Origin: Burkholderiales bacterium
GTDB lineage: Bacteria; Pseudomonadota; Gammaproteobacteria; Burkholderiales; SG8-41
Direction: 5' to 3'
DNA length: 64,000 nt
Assembly (NCBI GenBank): GCA_022841375.1
Contig: JALHRQ010000014.1
Coordinates: forward strand, 1 to 64,000
The position numbers and the translations under genes are program-made. The notes under the pieces were generated by a model, which saw nothing but the letters and a program-made list of their open reading frames with translations, ran no database searches and was not told the origin of the DNA. Of this stretch, positions 49,201 through 60,433 are shown piece after piece. Position 1 is the first letter of the stretch, and every line of letters starts with the position of its first letter.

Positions 49201-50922
49201 TCAGGCGATTTTGTCCTTGACGTAGCGGCCGGGCGCCGGTTCGCCGGCAGGAAAAGCCGGGTTGCCCAATGTGCTACGCGCCGGAATCTGTGAACCGGAC
49301 TGCGGGGCCAGCCAGTCTGTCCAGTGCGGCCACCAGCTGCCTGCATGTGATGCGGCGCTGCTAAGCCAGGCTTCTGCCTCGGGGGCGCAGTCGGCATTGA
49401 GCCAGTAATTGCGTTTTTTGCGTTCCGGCGGGTTGATCACCCCGGCAATGTGGCCGCTGGCGGCCAATACGAATTGCGTCGGGCCACCGAGCAAACCGTT
49501 GGTGGCGTAGGCGGTGCGCCAGGGTACGATGTGATCTTCACGTGCGGCCAGCACGTAAGCGGGCATGTCGATGCGGCGGAGATCCACCGGCGAGCCGCAC
49601 ATCGACAGTTTGCCGGGGATGCGCAGATTGTTTTCAAGGTAGGTATTGCGCACATAGTACGCATACATCGCCCCGGGCAGGTTGGTGCTGTCGCCGTTCC
49701 AGTAGAGCAGGTCGAACGGCGGCGGCGTGTTGCCCTTGAGATAATTGTTGACCACATAGGGCCAGATCAGGTCGTTGGCGCGCAGGCTGGCGAAGGTCCG
49801 CGCCAGTTCGCGGCCGCGGAGCACGCCGCCCTCGGCGAATTCAGCTTCGCGCGTTTTGACATAGTTGTCATCGACAAAGACCGACAACTCGCCGGTATCG
49901 CTGAAGTCGAGCATGGTGGTCAGGAAGGTGACGCTGGCGACCGGGTTTTCACCGCGCGCGCGCAGCACCGCCAGCGCGGAGGCAAGTAGCGTGCCGCCGA
50001 CGCAGAAACCCAGGGCATTGACCTCTTGCACGCCGCAGATCTGCTGCGCAACCGCGAGCGCGCGCATCACGCCATGCTCCAGGTATTCATCCCAGGTGGC
50101 CCTGCCCATCTCCGGCGGCATGTTGCGCCACGACACCATGAACACCGTATGACCTTGCGCCAGCGCATGACGAACAAAGGAGTTGTCGGGCTGCAGATCG
50201 AGGATGTAGTACTTGTTGATGCAGGGGGGGACGATGACCAGCGGTCGTTCGTAAACGGTTTCGGTCAGCGGCAGGTACTGCAGCAGCTGCATGAACTCGT
50301 TTTCGTAAACCACCGCACCCGGCGTGATGGCGAGATTGCGCCCCACTTCAAAAGCGGATTCGTCGGTCATCGACACCAGCCCTTTGTCGATGTCTGCCGC
50401 GAGGTTTTTAAGGCCGCGGTTGACGCTTTCCCCATCCGTTGCTGCGGCCAGCTTGATGGCCTCGGGATTGGTCCAAGGGAAATTAGCCGGTGACAGGGCG
50501 TCGATCAGTTGCCGGGTATAAAACGCCAGCTTGTTGCGGGCAGCGGGTTCCAGCGGCGCGGCCGTGGTCATTTCTTCGAGCCATCGCGCCGACAGCAGAT
50601 AGGAATGCGCAAGATAATTGAAATAAGGTTCCTGCCATTCCGGTGCTTTGAAACGCCGGTCCTGCGGCGGCGCCGGTTTTTCGATTTCGGGTTTGACGCC
50701 GGCACAGGCCTGCCAGAGTTCCAACTGCTCGCGGTAATAACGGTTGTTCAATTCCAGCCAGCGCCCGTTGTCCGCAGCGAAGCCGGCGGTGAACAATTTG
50801 ATCATTTCCGCGGGATCGGGCAGTGCCTGCTGCGCGCCCAGCTTGGCGGCTGCGTCGCCGAGCAACATGCGGCTCAGTTCGGCGTAGGCTTCCGCAGGAG
50901 TTTTTTGGGTGGCGTTGGTCAT
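49201..50922 (-). CDS. phaC: Class I poly(3-hydroxyalkanoate) synthase
   Basis: The synthase polymerises hydroxyacyl-CoA into polyester at the granule. The 573-residue protein has the class I N-terminal domain, LVIVPPCINKYYILDLQPDNS, HTVFMVSWRNM, and the lipase-like box GFCVGG with the catalytic cysteine. The aspartate (AREDHIVPW) and histidine (ASGHIAGVINPP) regions are also present. ATG 50922 fits the family start. The usual thiolase gene phaA is absent between phaC and phbB. Confidence 0.95.
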   Translation of the reverse strand: MTNATQKTPAEAYAELSRMLLGDAAAKLGAQQALPDPAEMIKLFTAGFAADNGRWLELNNRYYREQLELWQACAGVKPEIEKPAPPQDRRFKAPEWQEPYFNYLAHSYLLSARWLEEMTTAAPLEPAARNKLAFYTRQLIDALSPANFPWTNPEAIKLAAATDGESVNRGLKNLAADIDKGLVSMTDESAFEVGRNLAITPGAVVYENEFMQLLQYLPLTETVYERPLVIVPPCINKYYILDLQPDNSFVRHALAQGHTVFMVSWRNMPPEMGRATWDEYLEHGVMRALAVAQQICGVQEVNALGFCVGGTLLASALAVLRARGENPVASVTFLTTMLDFSDTGELSVFVDDNYVKTREAEFAEGGVLRGRELARTFASLRANDLIWPYVVNNYLKGNTPPPFDLLYWNGDSTNLPGAMYAYYVRNTYLENNLRIPGKLSMCGSPVDLRRIDMPAYVLAAREDHIVPWRTAYATNGLLGGPTQFVLAASGHIAGVINPPERKKRNYWLNADCAPEAEAWLSSAASHAGSWWPHWTDWLAPQSGSQIPARSTLGNPAFPAGEPAPGRYVKDKIA

Positions 50923-51018
50923 ATTTAAGGCAGCAGCATGCAGCATTTTGATGACAAGCTGATGGCGGGGTGGTTCGGAACAACGATATCACAAGCTTTT
51001 ACGGCGGCGCTCTGCAGC

Positions 51019-51795
51019 TCAGTGGCCGTGCGCCCAGGAACCGATGAGCCAGATGGTCGCAATGCCCAGGCCGATCAGCACGACCTGCTGCGCGGTGGCG
51101 GCCAGTTCAGGGCGGCGGTGCAAGCCGGGGATCAGGTCGGCGACGGCGACATAAAGCATGCTGGCAGCAGCCAGCGCCAGCAGCGGGGTCACCAGCGCTT
51201 CCGCAACTTGCAGCGTGTAATAGGCGAGTATGCCGCCGATGACCATCGCCGCGCTGGCGAGCATGTTCAGCAGCATTGCCGAACGCTTGCTGTAGCCGGA
51301 GTGCAGCAGGATCAGGAAATCGCCGACTTCCTGCGGCACTTCGTGGGCGATGATTGCGATCGAAGTGACGATGCCCAGCTGGGTATCTGCCATGAACGCG
51401 GCGGCGATCAGCACACCGTCGACAAAATTGTGGAAGGTGTCGCCGATGAGGATCATCAGCCCGCTGCGCCCGTGATCATGCTGCGGCGGCTTGTGCGGAT
51501 CATGAACCTCGCATTCCTCGACATGGCAATGACGCCACAACACCAGTTTTTCGAGGACAAAGAAGCCGAGGATGCCGAACAGAACGGTGGCGGCAGTGGC
51601 CTCAATGCTGTCGCTCTGATAGAAGGCGTGCGGCAGCACTTCGATGAAGGCCGCGCCGAGCAGCGCGCCAACGGCGTAACTGACCAGCATCGGCACCTGA
51701 GCCGGTTTGGCTTTGATCGCAAAAAGGGCCGCAACGAGCGCTGAAAGTATGCCGCCCGCTAAGGTGGCGACGATGATCCACGACAGGGTGTTCAC
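51019..51795 (-). CDS. ZIP-family metal transporter
   Basis: The 258-residue inner-membrane protein has about eight helices and the ZIP metal-site motifs DTFHNFVDGVLIAAAF and AIIAHEVPQEVGDFLILL. A histidine-rich cytoplasmic loop (CHVEECEVHDPHKPPQHDHG) may gather zinc or a similar ion. It is likely a divalent-cation importer. It is inserted between pgeF and phaC, which are neighbours in related genomes. Confidence 0.92.
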   Translation of the reverse strand: MNTLSWIIVATLAGGILSALVAALFAIKAKPAQVPMLVSYAVGALLGAAFIEVLPHAFYQSDSIEATAATVLFGILGFFVLEKLVLWRHCHVEECEVHDPHKPPQHDHGRSGLMILIGDTFHNFVDGVLIAAAFMADTQLGIVTSIAIIAHEVPQEVGDFLILLHSGYSKRSAMLLNMLASAAMVIGGILAYYTLQVAEALVTPLLALAAASMLYVAVADLIPGLHRRPELAATAQQVVLIGLGIATIWLIGSWAHGH

Positions 51796-51849
51796 GGTGG
51801 GCGGTGTCTGAAGAGGCGCTAATCGCGCAGGTAGGGCAAAGGATGCGGA

Positions 51850-52611
51850 TTATACGGTATCGGGCTGCGCGCCCTGCTGGTCGCGCCAGATCAGCGCGGC
51901 CATGCGGCCGGTAATGTGGTCGCGACGATAAGAGTAAAAGCGTTGCGCATCGCTATAGGTGCAGAGGTCGCCGCCGTAAATCTGCGAAACCCCGGCGCGG
52001 CGCAGTGCGTCGCGGGCTAGTGCGGGCAGATCGCAAAGCCATTTTCCGGTTTTATGCGGCCGGAAGGCCTCGCGCCGTTCCGGCGCGGTCGCGCAAAAAG
52101 CCTCCAGCACGTCATCACCCACTTCGAAGGCGTCGGGTCCGATGCCGGGACCGATCCACGCCATCAGCTCGGCGGGCAGTGCCGGCATGCGTGCCACGGT
52201 ATTGGCGATCACGCCGCAGGCGAGTCCGCGCCAGCCAGCGTGCGCTGCGCCGACGCAGGTGCCCGCGTTATTAGTAATCAGTATCGGCAGGCAGTCCGCA
52301 ATCATGATCGCGCAGACGGTACCGGGCAGGCGGGCGACGCTGGCATCGGCCTGCGGCACCCCGGACAGTTCATCGGCATCGACCACAACATTGCCGTGTA
52401 CTTGCGCAAGCCAGCGCGGCGCCTGCGGCAGCGCTTGCAGCAACCGCGTACGGTTCGCAGCGACCGCCGCAGGATTGTCTTCGGTGCGCAGACCTAGATT
52501 CATGCTCGCGTATGGCCCGGTGCTGACGCCGCCCGCCCGGGAGGTGACCAGCGCGTGCACATGGCGGGGTGCCGGCCATTCAGGAACAATCCAATCAGCG
52601 GGAGTGTCCAT
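51850..52611 (-). CDS. pgeF: Peptidoglycan editing factor / laccase-domain protein
   Basis: The 253-residue YfiH/PgeF-family enzyme has metal-site segments (VTSRAGGVSTGPYASMNLG, AQVHGNVVV, MIADCLPILI, GAAHAGWRGLACGV). Members hydrolyse wrongly built UDP-MurNAc-L-Ser and also act on purine nucleosides. ATG 52611 lies two bases after the rluD stop, so the two are coupled; longer upstream frames overlap rluD. Confidence 0.92.
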   Translation of the reverse strand: MDTPADWIVPEWPAPRHVHALVTSRAGGVSTGPYASMNLGLRTEDNPAAVAANRTRLLQALPQAPRWLAQVHGNVVVDADELSGVPQADASVARLPGTVCAIMIADCLPILITNNAGTCVGAAHAGWRGLACGVIANTVARMPALPAELMAWIGPGIGPDAFEVGDDVLEAFCATAPERREAFRPHKTGKWLCDLPALARDALRRAGVSQIYGGDLCTYSDAQRFYSYRRDHITGRMAALIWRDQQGAQPDTV

Positions 52612-52613
52612 GT

Positions 52614-53570
52614 TCAGACTTCGCGCAGTTCGGCGATCAGTTGTCGCATATCGTCTGGTAGGGGTGCCTGCCATTGCACGGTTTCGCCGGAATCCGGGTG
52701 TTGCAGCGCCAGTTTTTCGGCATGCAGCGCCTGGCGTGCGATATGCGGTGTTTTCGGTGCATTGTGTGGGCCGTAGACCGGGTCGCCCCAGATCGGATAG
52801 CCGAGTTTTTGCAGGTGGACGCGAATCTGGTGGGTGCGTCCGGTTTCGAGCTTGCATGAGAGGACGGTGGATCGCGTCAGATGTTCAATGACGGCGTAGT
52901 GAGTGACGGCAGGTTTGCCGGTGCGGACCACCGCCATGCGGGTGCGACTGCGTGGATCGCGTCCGATCGCGCCATCGATACGGCCCGCGCGTTTGACGAT
53001 GCCGTGCACGACGGCGCGGTATTCGCGGGACACCGTGCGCGCCTGCAACTGGCGTACCAGATCGGTCTGCGCGGTCAGGGTTTTGGCAATCACCAGCAGG
53101 CCGCTGGTGTCCTTGTCGAGGCGATGCACAATGCCGGCGCGCGGCACCGTCGCGAGTTGTGGGGCATGGGCGAGCAGGGCATTGAGCAGCGTGCCCTGCC
53201 AGTTGCCGCTTCCCGGGTGAACGACCAGCCCGGCCGGTTTGTTGATGACCATCAGCGTGTCGTCCTCATGGACGATGTTCAGCGGGATGTTTTCAGGGCG
53301 GAACGAGGTTTTTTCCGGCGACAGCGCCGGGGCAACGAGGATATTCTCGCCGCCGTGCAGTTTGTCGCGGGGTGCACGGCTGAGGCCGTCGACCGTGACG
53401 CGGCCTTCCTTGACCCAGGCGGTAAGGCGGGCGCGGGAGTACTGCGGCAGCAACTGCGCCAGCGCCTGATCCAGTCGCAAGCCTGCGCATTCCGGCGGAA
53501 CTGCAAGACTATGCGGGTCCGGGGCCGTTAATTGGGTATAATTTTCGGATGACAAATCAAGTCTCTTCAA
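52614..53570 (-). CDS. rluD: 23S rRNA pseudouridine synthase D
   Basis: The enzyme makes pseudouridines in helix 69 of 23S rRNA. It has an N-terminal S4 domain (GLRLDQALAQLLPQYSRARLTAWVKEGRVTVDG), then NKPAGLVVHPG and the catalytic aspartate in IVHRLDKDTSGLLVIAK, ending with TGRTHQIRVHL. The start is uncertain: TTG 53570 overlaps the divergent bamD start, and later alternatives are possible. It has 318 residues in the long form. Confidence 0.93.
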   Translation of the reverse strand: MKRLDLSSENYTQLTAPDPHSLAVPPECAGLRLDQALAQLLPQYSRARLTAWVKEGRVTVDGLSRAPRDKLHGGENILVAPALSPEKTSFRPENIPLNIVHEDDTLMVINKPAGLVVHPGSGNWQGTLLNALLAHAPQLATVPRAGIVHRLDKDTSGLLVIAKTLTAQTDLVRQLQARTVSREYRAVVHGIVKRAGRIDGAIGRDPRSRTRMAVVRTGKPAVTHYAVIEHLTRSTVLSCKLETGRTHQIRVHLQKLGYPIWGDPVYGPHNAPKTPHIARQALHAEKLALQHPDSGETVQWQAPLPDDMRQLIAELREV

Positions 53571-54373
53571 TGCGGCGCATTTTAACGGTATTCATCGTGC
53601 TTGCCGTCGGCCTGTTGTCCGGCTGCGGCCTTTTCAGCGGCAAGGAGGTTGACGAGACACGGGGCTGGACAGCGCAGAAGCTGTATGCCGAGGCTCGTCA
53701 GGAGCTGTCCGATCGCAACTGGGAAAATGCGATCAAACACTACGAGCGCATCGAATCGCGATATCCCTTCGGCCGGTTTGCCCAGCAGGCACAGATCGAA
53801 GTGGCGTATGCCCACTGGAAAAACGAAGACATCGCCTCGGCGCTCGCCTCGATTGACCGTTTCGTCAAACTGCATCCGAATCATCCCAGCGCCGATTACA
53901 TGTATTACCTGCGCGGGTTGATTAATTTCAACGACGATCTCGGCATCATGGGATTTTTCAGCGGGCAGGATCTGTCGGAGCGCGATCCGAAAGCCGCGGC
54001 TGAAGCGTTCTCGGCCTTCAAGGAACTGGTGACGCGTTTTCCGCAGAGCAAGTACACGCCGGATGCGATCCAGCGCATGAATTATCTGGTCAATGCGCTG
54101 GCTTCACACGAGGTGCATGTCGCTCGTTACTACATGAAACGCAAGGCATATGTGGCTGCAGCAAACCGCACGCAATATGCCCTGAAAACTTATCCCGGCG
54201 CCCCCGCCAACGAAGAGGGGCTGGTGATCATGGTCAAGGCCTACGACGCGATGGGCATGACCGCCCTGCGGGACGATGCGGAGCGGGTGATGAAAAGGAA
54301 TTTTCCCGACAGCGTATATCTCAAGGGCGGTCCGCGTAAGGACGTGCCCTGGTGGCAGCTCTGGAACTATTAA
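53570..54373 (+). CDS. bamD: Outer membrane assembly lipoprotein BamD
   Basis: BamD is a component of the BAM complex that inserts beta-barrels. A signal peptide with lipobox LLSGC is followed by TPR-type repeats (AEARQELSDRNWENAIKHYERIESRYPFGRFAQQAQ, SADYMYYLRGLINF, FPQSKYTPDAIQRMNYL). ATG 53570 puts the lipobox at the usual distance; an ATG at 53549 would add seven residues. It has 267 residues, a normal length. Confidence 0.95.
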   Translation: MRRILTVFIVLAVGLLSGCGLFSGKEVDETRGWTAQKLYAEARQELSDRNWENAIKHYERIESRYPFGRFAQQAQIEVAYAHWKNEDIASALASIDRFVKLHPNHPSADYMYYLRGLINFNDDLGIMGFFSGQDLSERDPKAAAEAFSAFKELVTRFPQSKYTPDAIQRMNYLVNALASHEVHVARYYMKRKAYVAAANRTQYALKTYPGAPANEEGLVIMVKAYDAMGMTALRDDAERVMKRNFPDSVYLKGGPRKDVPWWQLWNY

Positions 54374-54384
54374 GTTGACTGGGG

Positions 54385-54702
54385 TCAGCGTGCAAAACGC
54401 CTGACCGCCGCCATCAGTTCCGTAATCGCCTGCTCGCCTTTTTTTGCGCTCACCGCATTCGCAACGCAACCCCGTGTGTGATCTTCCAGTAACTGCAGTC
54501 CGACGGCGTCGAGCGCCGACTGGATAGCAGCAACCTGGGTCAATACGTCGACGCAATAACGGTCATTCTGAATCATCTGCGCGACTCCGCGCACCTGACC
54601 TTCAATCCGGTTCAGGCGCTTCAGCAGTGCCTGCTTGTGCGGTTGCACGACATGGCGTTGATCGTCTTGAGGCAAGGCGCAGTGGGCTTCAGGCGACGTC
54701 AT
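54385..54702 (-). CDS. csoR: CsoR-family copper-sensing repressor
   Basis: The 105-residue all-helical metal-sensing repressor of the CsoR/RcnR family has LLKRLNRIEGQVRGVAQMI, then the copper ligands Cys in RYCVDVL and His/Cys in LEDHTRGCV. ATG 54702 is the normal start. It overlaps the copZ stop by 14 bp, so it is the last gene of the copA-copZ-csoR unit. Confidence 0.92.
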   Translation of the reverse strand: MTSPEAHCALPQDDQRHVVQPHKQALLKRLNRIEGQVRGVAQMIQNDRYCVDVLTQVAAIQSALDAVGLQLLEDHTRGCVANAVSAKKGEQAITELMAAVRRFAR

Positions 54703-54901
54703 AGCCGGCATCGCTGATGGCGTTTTTGATGCCTTGCAAATTTGCCTTCGCTGGATCGAAGGTGACTGTGGCTTGTGCCGGTTGCAGCGTGACTTCGGCC
54801 TGGGTGACGCCGGCAAAGCCGTCCAGCACGCGTTTGACGCTGCCGACACAACCCATGCAGGTCATGCCGCCGATCGTGATGATTGTTGTTTCCATTTCCA
54901 T
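54689..54901 (-). CDS. copZ: Copper chaperone, heavy-metal-associated domain
   Basis: The 70-residue HMA-fold protein has the metal site GGMTCMGCVGSVKRVL and the ending AISDAGYDVA. It delivers copper(I) to the ATPase encoded just upstream. It starts at ATG 54901 or, two codons later, 54895. It lies 22 bp after copA. Confidence 0.92.
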   Translation of the reverse strand: MEMETTIITIGGMTCMGCVGSVKRVLDGFAGVTQAEVTLQPAQATVTFDPAKANLQGIKNAISDAGYDVA

Positions 54902-54923
54902 ATCTCCTTGATTTAAAGAACAA

Positions 54924-57161
54924 TTATTTTCCGGGCTGCTGCGGCCGCCAGCGCTTGAGCAATAAGGAATTGCTGACCACCGACACCGAGCTCAGGGCCA
55001 TCGCCGCACCCGCGATTACCGGATTCAGCAGGCCGGCAGCCGCCAGCGGAATGCCCAATACGTTGTAAAAAAATGCGAAAAACAGGTTTTGCTTGATTTT
55101 GCGGAAGGTCGCCCGCGACAGCCGCACGGCATCCACCGCGCTCATCAGGTCGCTGCGCATCAGCGTCACATCGGCGGCATGTATGGCCACATCCGATCCG
55201 GCGCCGATGGCAAAGCTGACCTGCGCTGCTGCCAGCGCCGGTGCGTCGTTGACACCGTCGCCGATCATGCCGACGTGACGGCCTTGTTGTTGCAGCACGT
55301 TGACATGCCGCGCCTTATCCTGTGGCAGCATTTCGGCTTCAAAGCGCGTAATGCCGGCTTCCCGCGCAATGTGCTCAGCAGTGCGCCGGTTGTCACCGGT
55401 GAGCATGACGACTTCGATGCCCAGAGCCTGCAGCGCTGCTACTGCTGCTGCTGAATTCGGGCGCAAGGGATCGGTAATCGCGATCAGGCCCAACGCCTGT
55501 CCGTTGTGTGCGACGGCTATAACTGTTTTGCCCTCATTTTGCAGCCGGGCGACTTCAGAGTCGTGCAACGGTATGCCTTCTTCGCCCAGAAAACGCGGCG
55601 ATCCGAGCAGGGCGATTGTGCCATCGAGCATCGCTTGCACACCCCTGCCGGTGACTGCAGTGAAATCTTTTACCGGTGCAGGGGTAACACCTCGACTTTG
55701 GGCGTGGTCGATGACGGCGCGCGCCAGCGGGTGTTCGGAACCCGCTTCCAGCGCAGCTGCCACCTGGAGCAGTGTGGTTTCGGAAGTGTCGCCAATGGCG
55801 ACCAGATCGGTAACGGCCGGTTTGCCGCGGGTCAGCGTGCCGGTTTTGTCGAGCACGAGGATGTCGATATGACCGGCATGCTCCAGCGCTTCTGCGTTTT
55901 TGATCAGCACACCGGCGCGCGCCCCCGCGCCGCTGCCCACCATGATCGCGGTGGGTGTCGCCAGACCCAGTGCACAGGGGCAGGCAATCACCAGCACGGC
56001 AACCGCCGGGACCAAGGCATCGGCGAATGAACCACTGTACCACCACCATCCGGCGCAGGTGACTGCGGCGATGACAATGACCACCGGCACGAATACCCCG
56101 GCAATGACATCGGCCAGCCGTTGTATCGGCGCTTTAGAGCCCTGAGCTTGTTCAACCAGTTTGATGATTCCGGCGAGGGCGGTGTCGGCGCCGACCCCGG
56201 TGGCCGTGCATCGAAGCAGTCCCTGCGCATTGATGGTTGCGGCGTAGACCGTGCTGCCGGCGTTCTTGGTAACAGGCAGGCTTTCGCCGGTCAGCAGCGA
56301 TTCGTCGATGCTGGAGCGGCCTTCCATGACTTTGCCGTCCACCGGCACGGCGTCGCCGGGGCGCACGATGAACGTGTCGCCAGTGCGCAACTGGGCCACT
56401 GGAATTTCGGTGATCACGCCGTCGCGCTCTACGCGCGCGGTTTGCGGCTGCAGTTTGATCAGTTCTTCAATGGCGGCTGAAGCCCGTGCGCGCGCCCGCG
56501 ACTCCAGCAGTTTGCCGAGAAACACCAGCGTGATAATGCTGACCGCGGCTTCGAAATAAAGATGACCTTCGATTCCCGCCAGTACCACCGCGGCGCTGTA
56601 GAAATACGCCATGCTGGTGCCCAGAGCGATCAATACATCCATGTTGGCGCCGCCGCCGCGCAATGCGTGATACGCACCGATGTAGAAGCGGCGGCCGATC
56701 CAGAATTGCACCGGCGTGGCGACCAGTAACTGTGCCATGGGCGGGAACCAGGCGGCGTGGTGAGCGCCGCGAAGCAAGTCCCCTTGGGGGACGCCGGTCA
56801 GCATGTACAGCATTAGCGCAAAGAAGGGCAGCGTTAGTACCGCTGAGATTGTGAACAAACGCAGGTCTTGCCGATAAACCGTGATGCGTTCCGCTTTTCG
56901 TTCGGCATCGCTGGTGGTTGTCGGTTCCCGCGCGTCGTAGCCTGCTTTGCGGATCGCTGCAATCAGATCGGCGGTGGCGAGAGTTGCCGCCGGATATTCG
57001 ATATGCGCCTTTTCGGTGGCGAAATTCACCGCTGCGTGTACGTCAGGCAGGCGATTCAGGACCTTTTCGATTCGCGTCGCGCAGGCGGCGCAGGTCATGC
57101 CGCTGATCGGTAAATCGATGGCTGATGTTTTGGAGGCGGCGGATGTCAGTGGTTGCTTCAT
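54924..57161 (-). CDS. copA: Copper-exporting P1B-type ATPase
   Basis: CopA pumps copper(I) out of the cytoplasm. The 745-residue protein has one N-terminal HMA domain ([16 protein letters not shown]), the transport motif [13 protein letters not shown], the phosphorylation site [17 protein letters not shown] (the P1B HP motif) and [16 protein letters not shown] 57161 directly follows the CsoR operator candidate; a start at 57197 would place the operator inside the coding region. It heads the copper operon. Confidence 0.95.
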   Translation of the reverse strand: MKQPLTSAASKTSAIDLPISGMTCAACATRIEKVLNRLPDVHAAVNFATEKAHIEYPAATLATADLIAAIRKAGYDAREPTTTSDAERKAERITVYRQDLRLFTISAVLTLPFFALMLYMLTGVPQGDLLRGAHHAAWFPPMAQLLVATPVQFWIGRRFYIGAYHALRGGGANMDVLIALGTSMAYFYSAAVVLAGIEGHLYFEAAVSIITLVFLGKLLESRARARASAAIEELIKLQPQTARVERDGVITEIPVAQLRTGDTFIVRPGDAVPVDGKVMEGRSSIDESLLTGESLPVTKNAGSTVYAATINAQGLLRCTATGVGADTALAGIIKLVEQAQGSKAPIQRLADVIAGVFVPVVIVIAAVTCAGWWWYSGSFADALVPAVAVLVIACPCALGLATPTAIMVGSGAGARAGVLIKNAEALEHAGHIDILVLDKTGTLTRGKPAVTDLVAIGDTSETTLLQVAAALEAGSEHPLARAVIDHAQSRGVTPAPVKDFTAVTGRGVQAMLDGTIALLGSPRFLGEEGIPLHDSEVARLQNEGKTVIAVAHNGQALGLIAITDPLRPNSAAAVAALQALGIEVVMLTGDNRRTAEHIAREAGITRFEAEMLPQDKARHVNVLQQQGRHVGMIGDGVNDAPALAAAQVSFAIGAGSDVAIHAADVTLMRSDLMSAVDAVRLSRATFRKIKQNLFFAFFYNVLGIPLAAAGLLNPVIAGAAMALSSVSVVSNSLLLKRWRPQQPGK

Positions 57162-57167
57162 GACACC

Positions 57168-57190
57168 AATATACCCCAGTGGGGTATATT
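57168..57190 (-). promoter_or_regulatory. CsoR operator candidate of the copper operon
   Basis: AATATACCCC and GGGGTATATT form perfect ten-base arms around AGT, matching the ATACCCC..GGGGTAT operators of CsoR repressors. The site ends seven bases before the copA ATG, so the transcript must start within or just after it. Confidence 0.85.
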
Positions 57191-57276
57191 GCAGCAAGCC
57201 CTGATCGATGCTATTCGGGCCCGTCGCCCAGCGTTTAAAAAATAAATAAATTAAAACAAATACTTAAGTAAATAAA

Positions 57277-57300
57277 AAAAGCGCCCAATCGGGCGCTTTT
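57277..57300 (-). terminator. Terminator of the glycine-zipper gene
   Basis: AAAAGCGCCC and GGGCGCTTTT form a ten-bp stem with loop AATC. On the minus strand it is followed by a run of T (57271-57280 are nearly all A on the plus strand). Confidence 0.85.
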
Positions 57301-57319
57301 AGACGGGCATCAACCGGGT

Positions 57320-57931
57320 TCAACCTTCGGTGAGGGCGCCGTTGACGACACGTACCTTGCTGCCAACCTGGAAGTTCGGTTGTGATTCATAAGTAAACGT
57401 ACGGGTGGTGCCGTCCTCCATTCGAACTTTCACGTCGTAGCTCGTTGACGATTTCACGTTCTTTTCGATCTGATGTCCTGCATACGCACCGCCAGCCACG
57501 CCCGCTACCGTCGCAATTTTCTTGCCGGTGCCGCCGCCAACCTGATTGCCGAGCAGTCCGCCGACAACACCACCAGCAACGGCGCCGAGACCGGAGCCTT
57601 CACCTTTTTGCGCTACAGCGTTTACGCTGGAGATGACGCCGCAGGTCGTGCAGATGGGTGCGGGAGCTTTGGCCTGTTCCTGTGGCGCAGACGCAATCTG
57701 GATGGGGCGTTTTTCAGGGGCTTTCTGAGTTGTCGCACGCGACGCATCTGATTTGGGCTTGATGTTCGAGGCCGCAGGCTTCGATGCGACCGTTTCCACC
57801 GTTGATGCCTTGTCTTTGGAAAACGAGTTGGGGATCAGTCCGGTCATGACACCTACGCCAACGATGCTGAACAGGATAACTGAAGCCGCTGCGATCGCAA
57901 TCAGCGGATTGATTTTTTTGGTTTCTTGCAT
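57320..57931 (-). CDS. Glycine-zipper 2TM-domain envelope protein
   Basis: The 203-residue protein has an N-terminal helix (LIAIAAASVILFSIVGVGVMTGL), a lysine/alanine-rich linker and the glycine-zipper 2TM domain (GLGAVAGGVVGGLLGNQVGGGTGKKIATVAG). A small beta domain follows (YDVKVRMEDGTTRTF, VGSKVRVVNG). It resembles Pal-associated SlyB-like and YMGG-type envelope proteins. CTTCG just before the zipper is an unusual cysteine pair. The function is probably structural. Confidence 0.88.
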   Translation of the reverse strand: MQETKKINPLIAIAAASVILFSIVGVGVMTGLIPNSFSKDKASTVETVASKPAASNIKPKSDASRATTQKAPEKRPIQIASAPQEQAKAPAPICTTCGVISSVNAVAQKGEGSGLGAVAGGVVGGLLGNQVGGGTGKKIATVAGVAGGAYAGHQIEKNVKSSTSYDVKVRMEDGTTRTFTYESQPNFQVGSKVRVVNGALTEG

Positions 57932-58066
57932 GGTAAGGCTCCTCTCTTCAAATGAAGAGGGCCATCGTAACGGGCGGAGGGCATTTGCTGTGTGAATAAT
58001 GTCACATAGTTACAAAGCGTTACGACTTTATGCGTCGTATGTCGTGCAATTACCGTAATCACTAGA

Positions 58067-60033
<1,967 letters not shown>

Positions 60034-60037
<4 letters not shown>

Positions 60038-60369
60038 TTTTTCTCCACCGTTCGCCCTGAGCTTGTCGAAGGGCGAGGTTCGGAGCCCGTGGTTTTGCTT
60101 TTAGCCAGACGCGCTACTTCATCCCAATCGCTACGTATCATGGCTTCTTTCTTTTTCCGGCTCCAGCCTTTGATCTGGCGTTCGGAAGCGATCGCTTCTT
60201 CGCGTGTCAGGAATTCCTGCGAAAAAATCAGACTAACGGGCAATCTTGAAGCTGTGTAACCAGGAATTTTTCGGCTGGCATGCTGTGCAAGACGGATTTC
60301 AAGACCTTTGGTATGTCCCGTATAGTAGGAACCGTCGGCGCATTCAAGGATGTAAACCCAGAACACCAT
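60034..60369 (-). CDS. GIY-YIG family nuclease, flanked by inverted repeats
   Basis: The 111-residue UPF0213/YhbQ-like single-domain protein has VYILECADGSYYTGHTKGLEIRLAQH with the GIY-YIG core, then LTREEAIASERQIKGWSRKKKEAMI with the catalytic glutamate. Its C-terminal tail (RPSTSSGRTVEKK) is encoded by one copy of a 28-bp repeat whose inverted copy lies just upstream of the start. It may be a host repair protein or a small mobile unit. Confidence 0.88.
60048..60075. repeat. 28-bp repeat, left copy
   Basis: The copy starts CCGTTCGCCCTGAGCTTGTC and lies within the 3' end of the GIY-YIG gene. It matches the reverse complement of 60386-60413 at 27 of 28 positions. Its halves (GTTCGCCCT and AAGGGCG) are partly palindromic, as in REP-like sequences. 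Confidence 0.9.
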
Positions 60370-60385
60370 AGGTCATTTTCAATAG

Positions 60386-60413
60386 CGCCCTTCGACAGGC
60401 TCAGGGCGAACGG
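60386..60413. repeat. 28-bp repeat, right (inverted) copy
   Basis: The copy starts CGCCCTTCGACAGGCTCAGG and lies 16 bp upstream of the GIY-YIG start codon, in inverted orientation to the left copy. Together they bracket the gene. Confidence 0.9.
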
Positions 60414-60433
60414 ATTTGGTAGGCTGAAGCATC

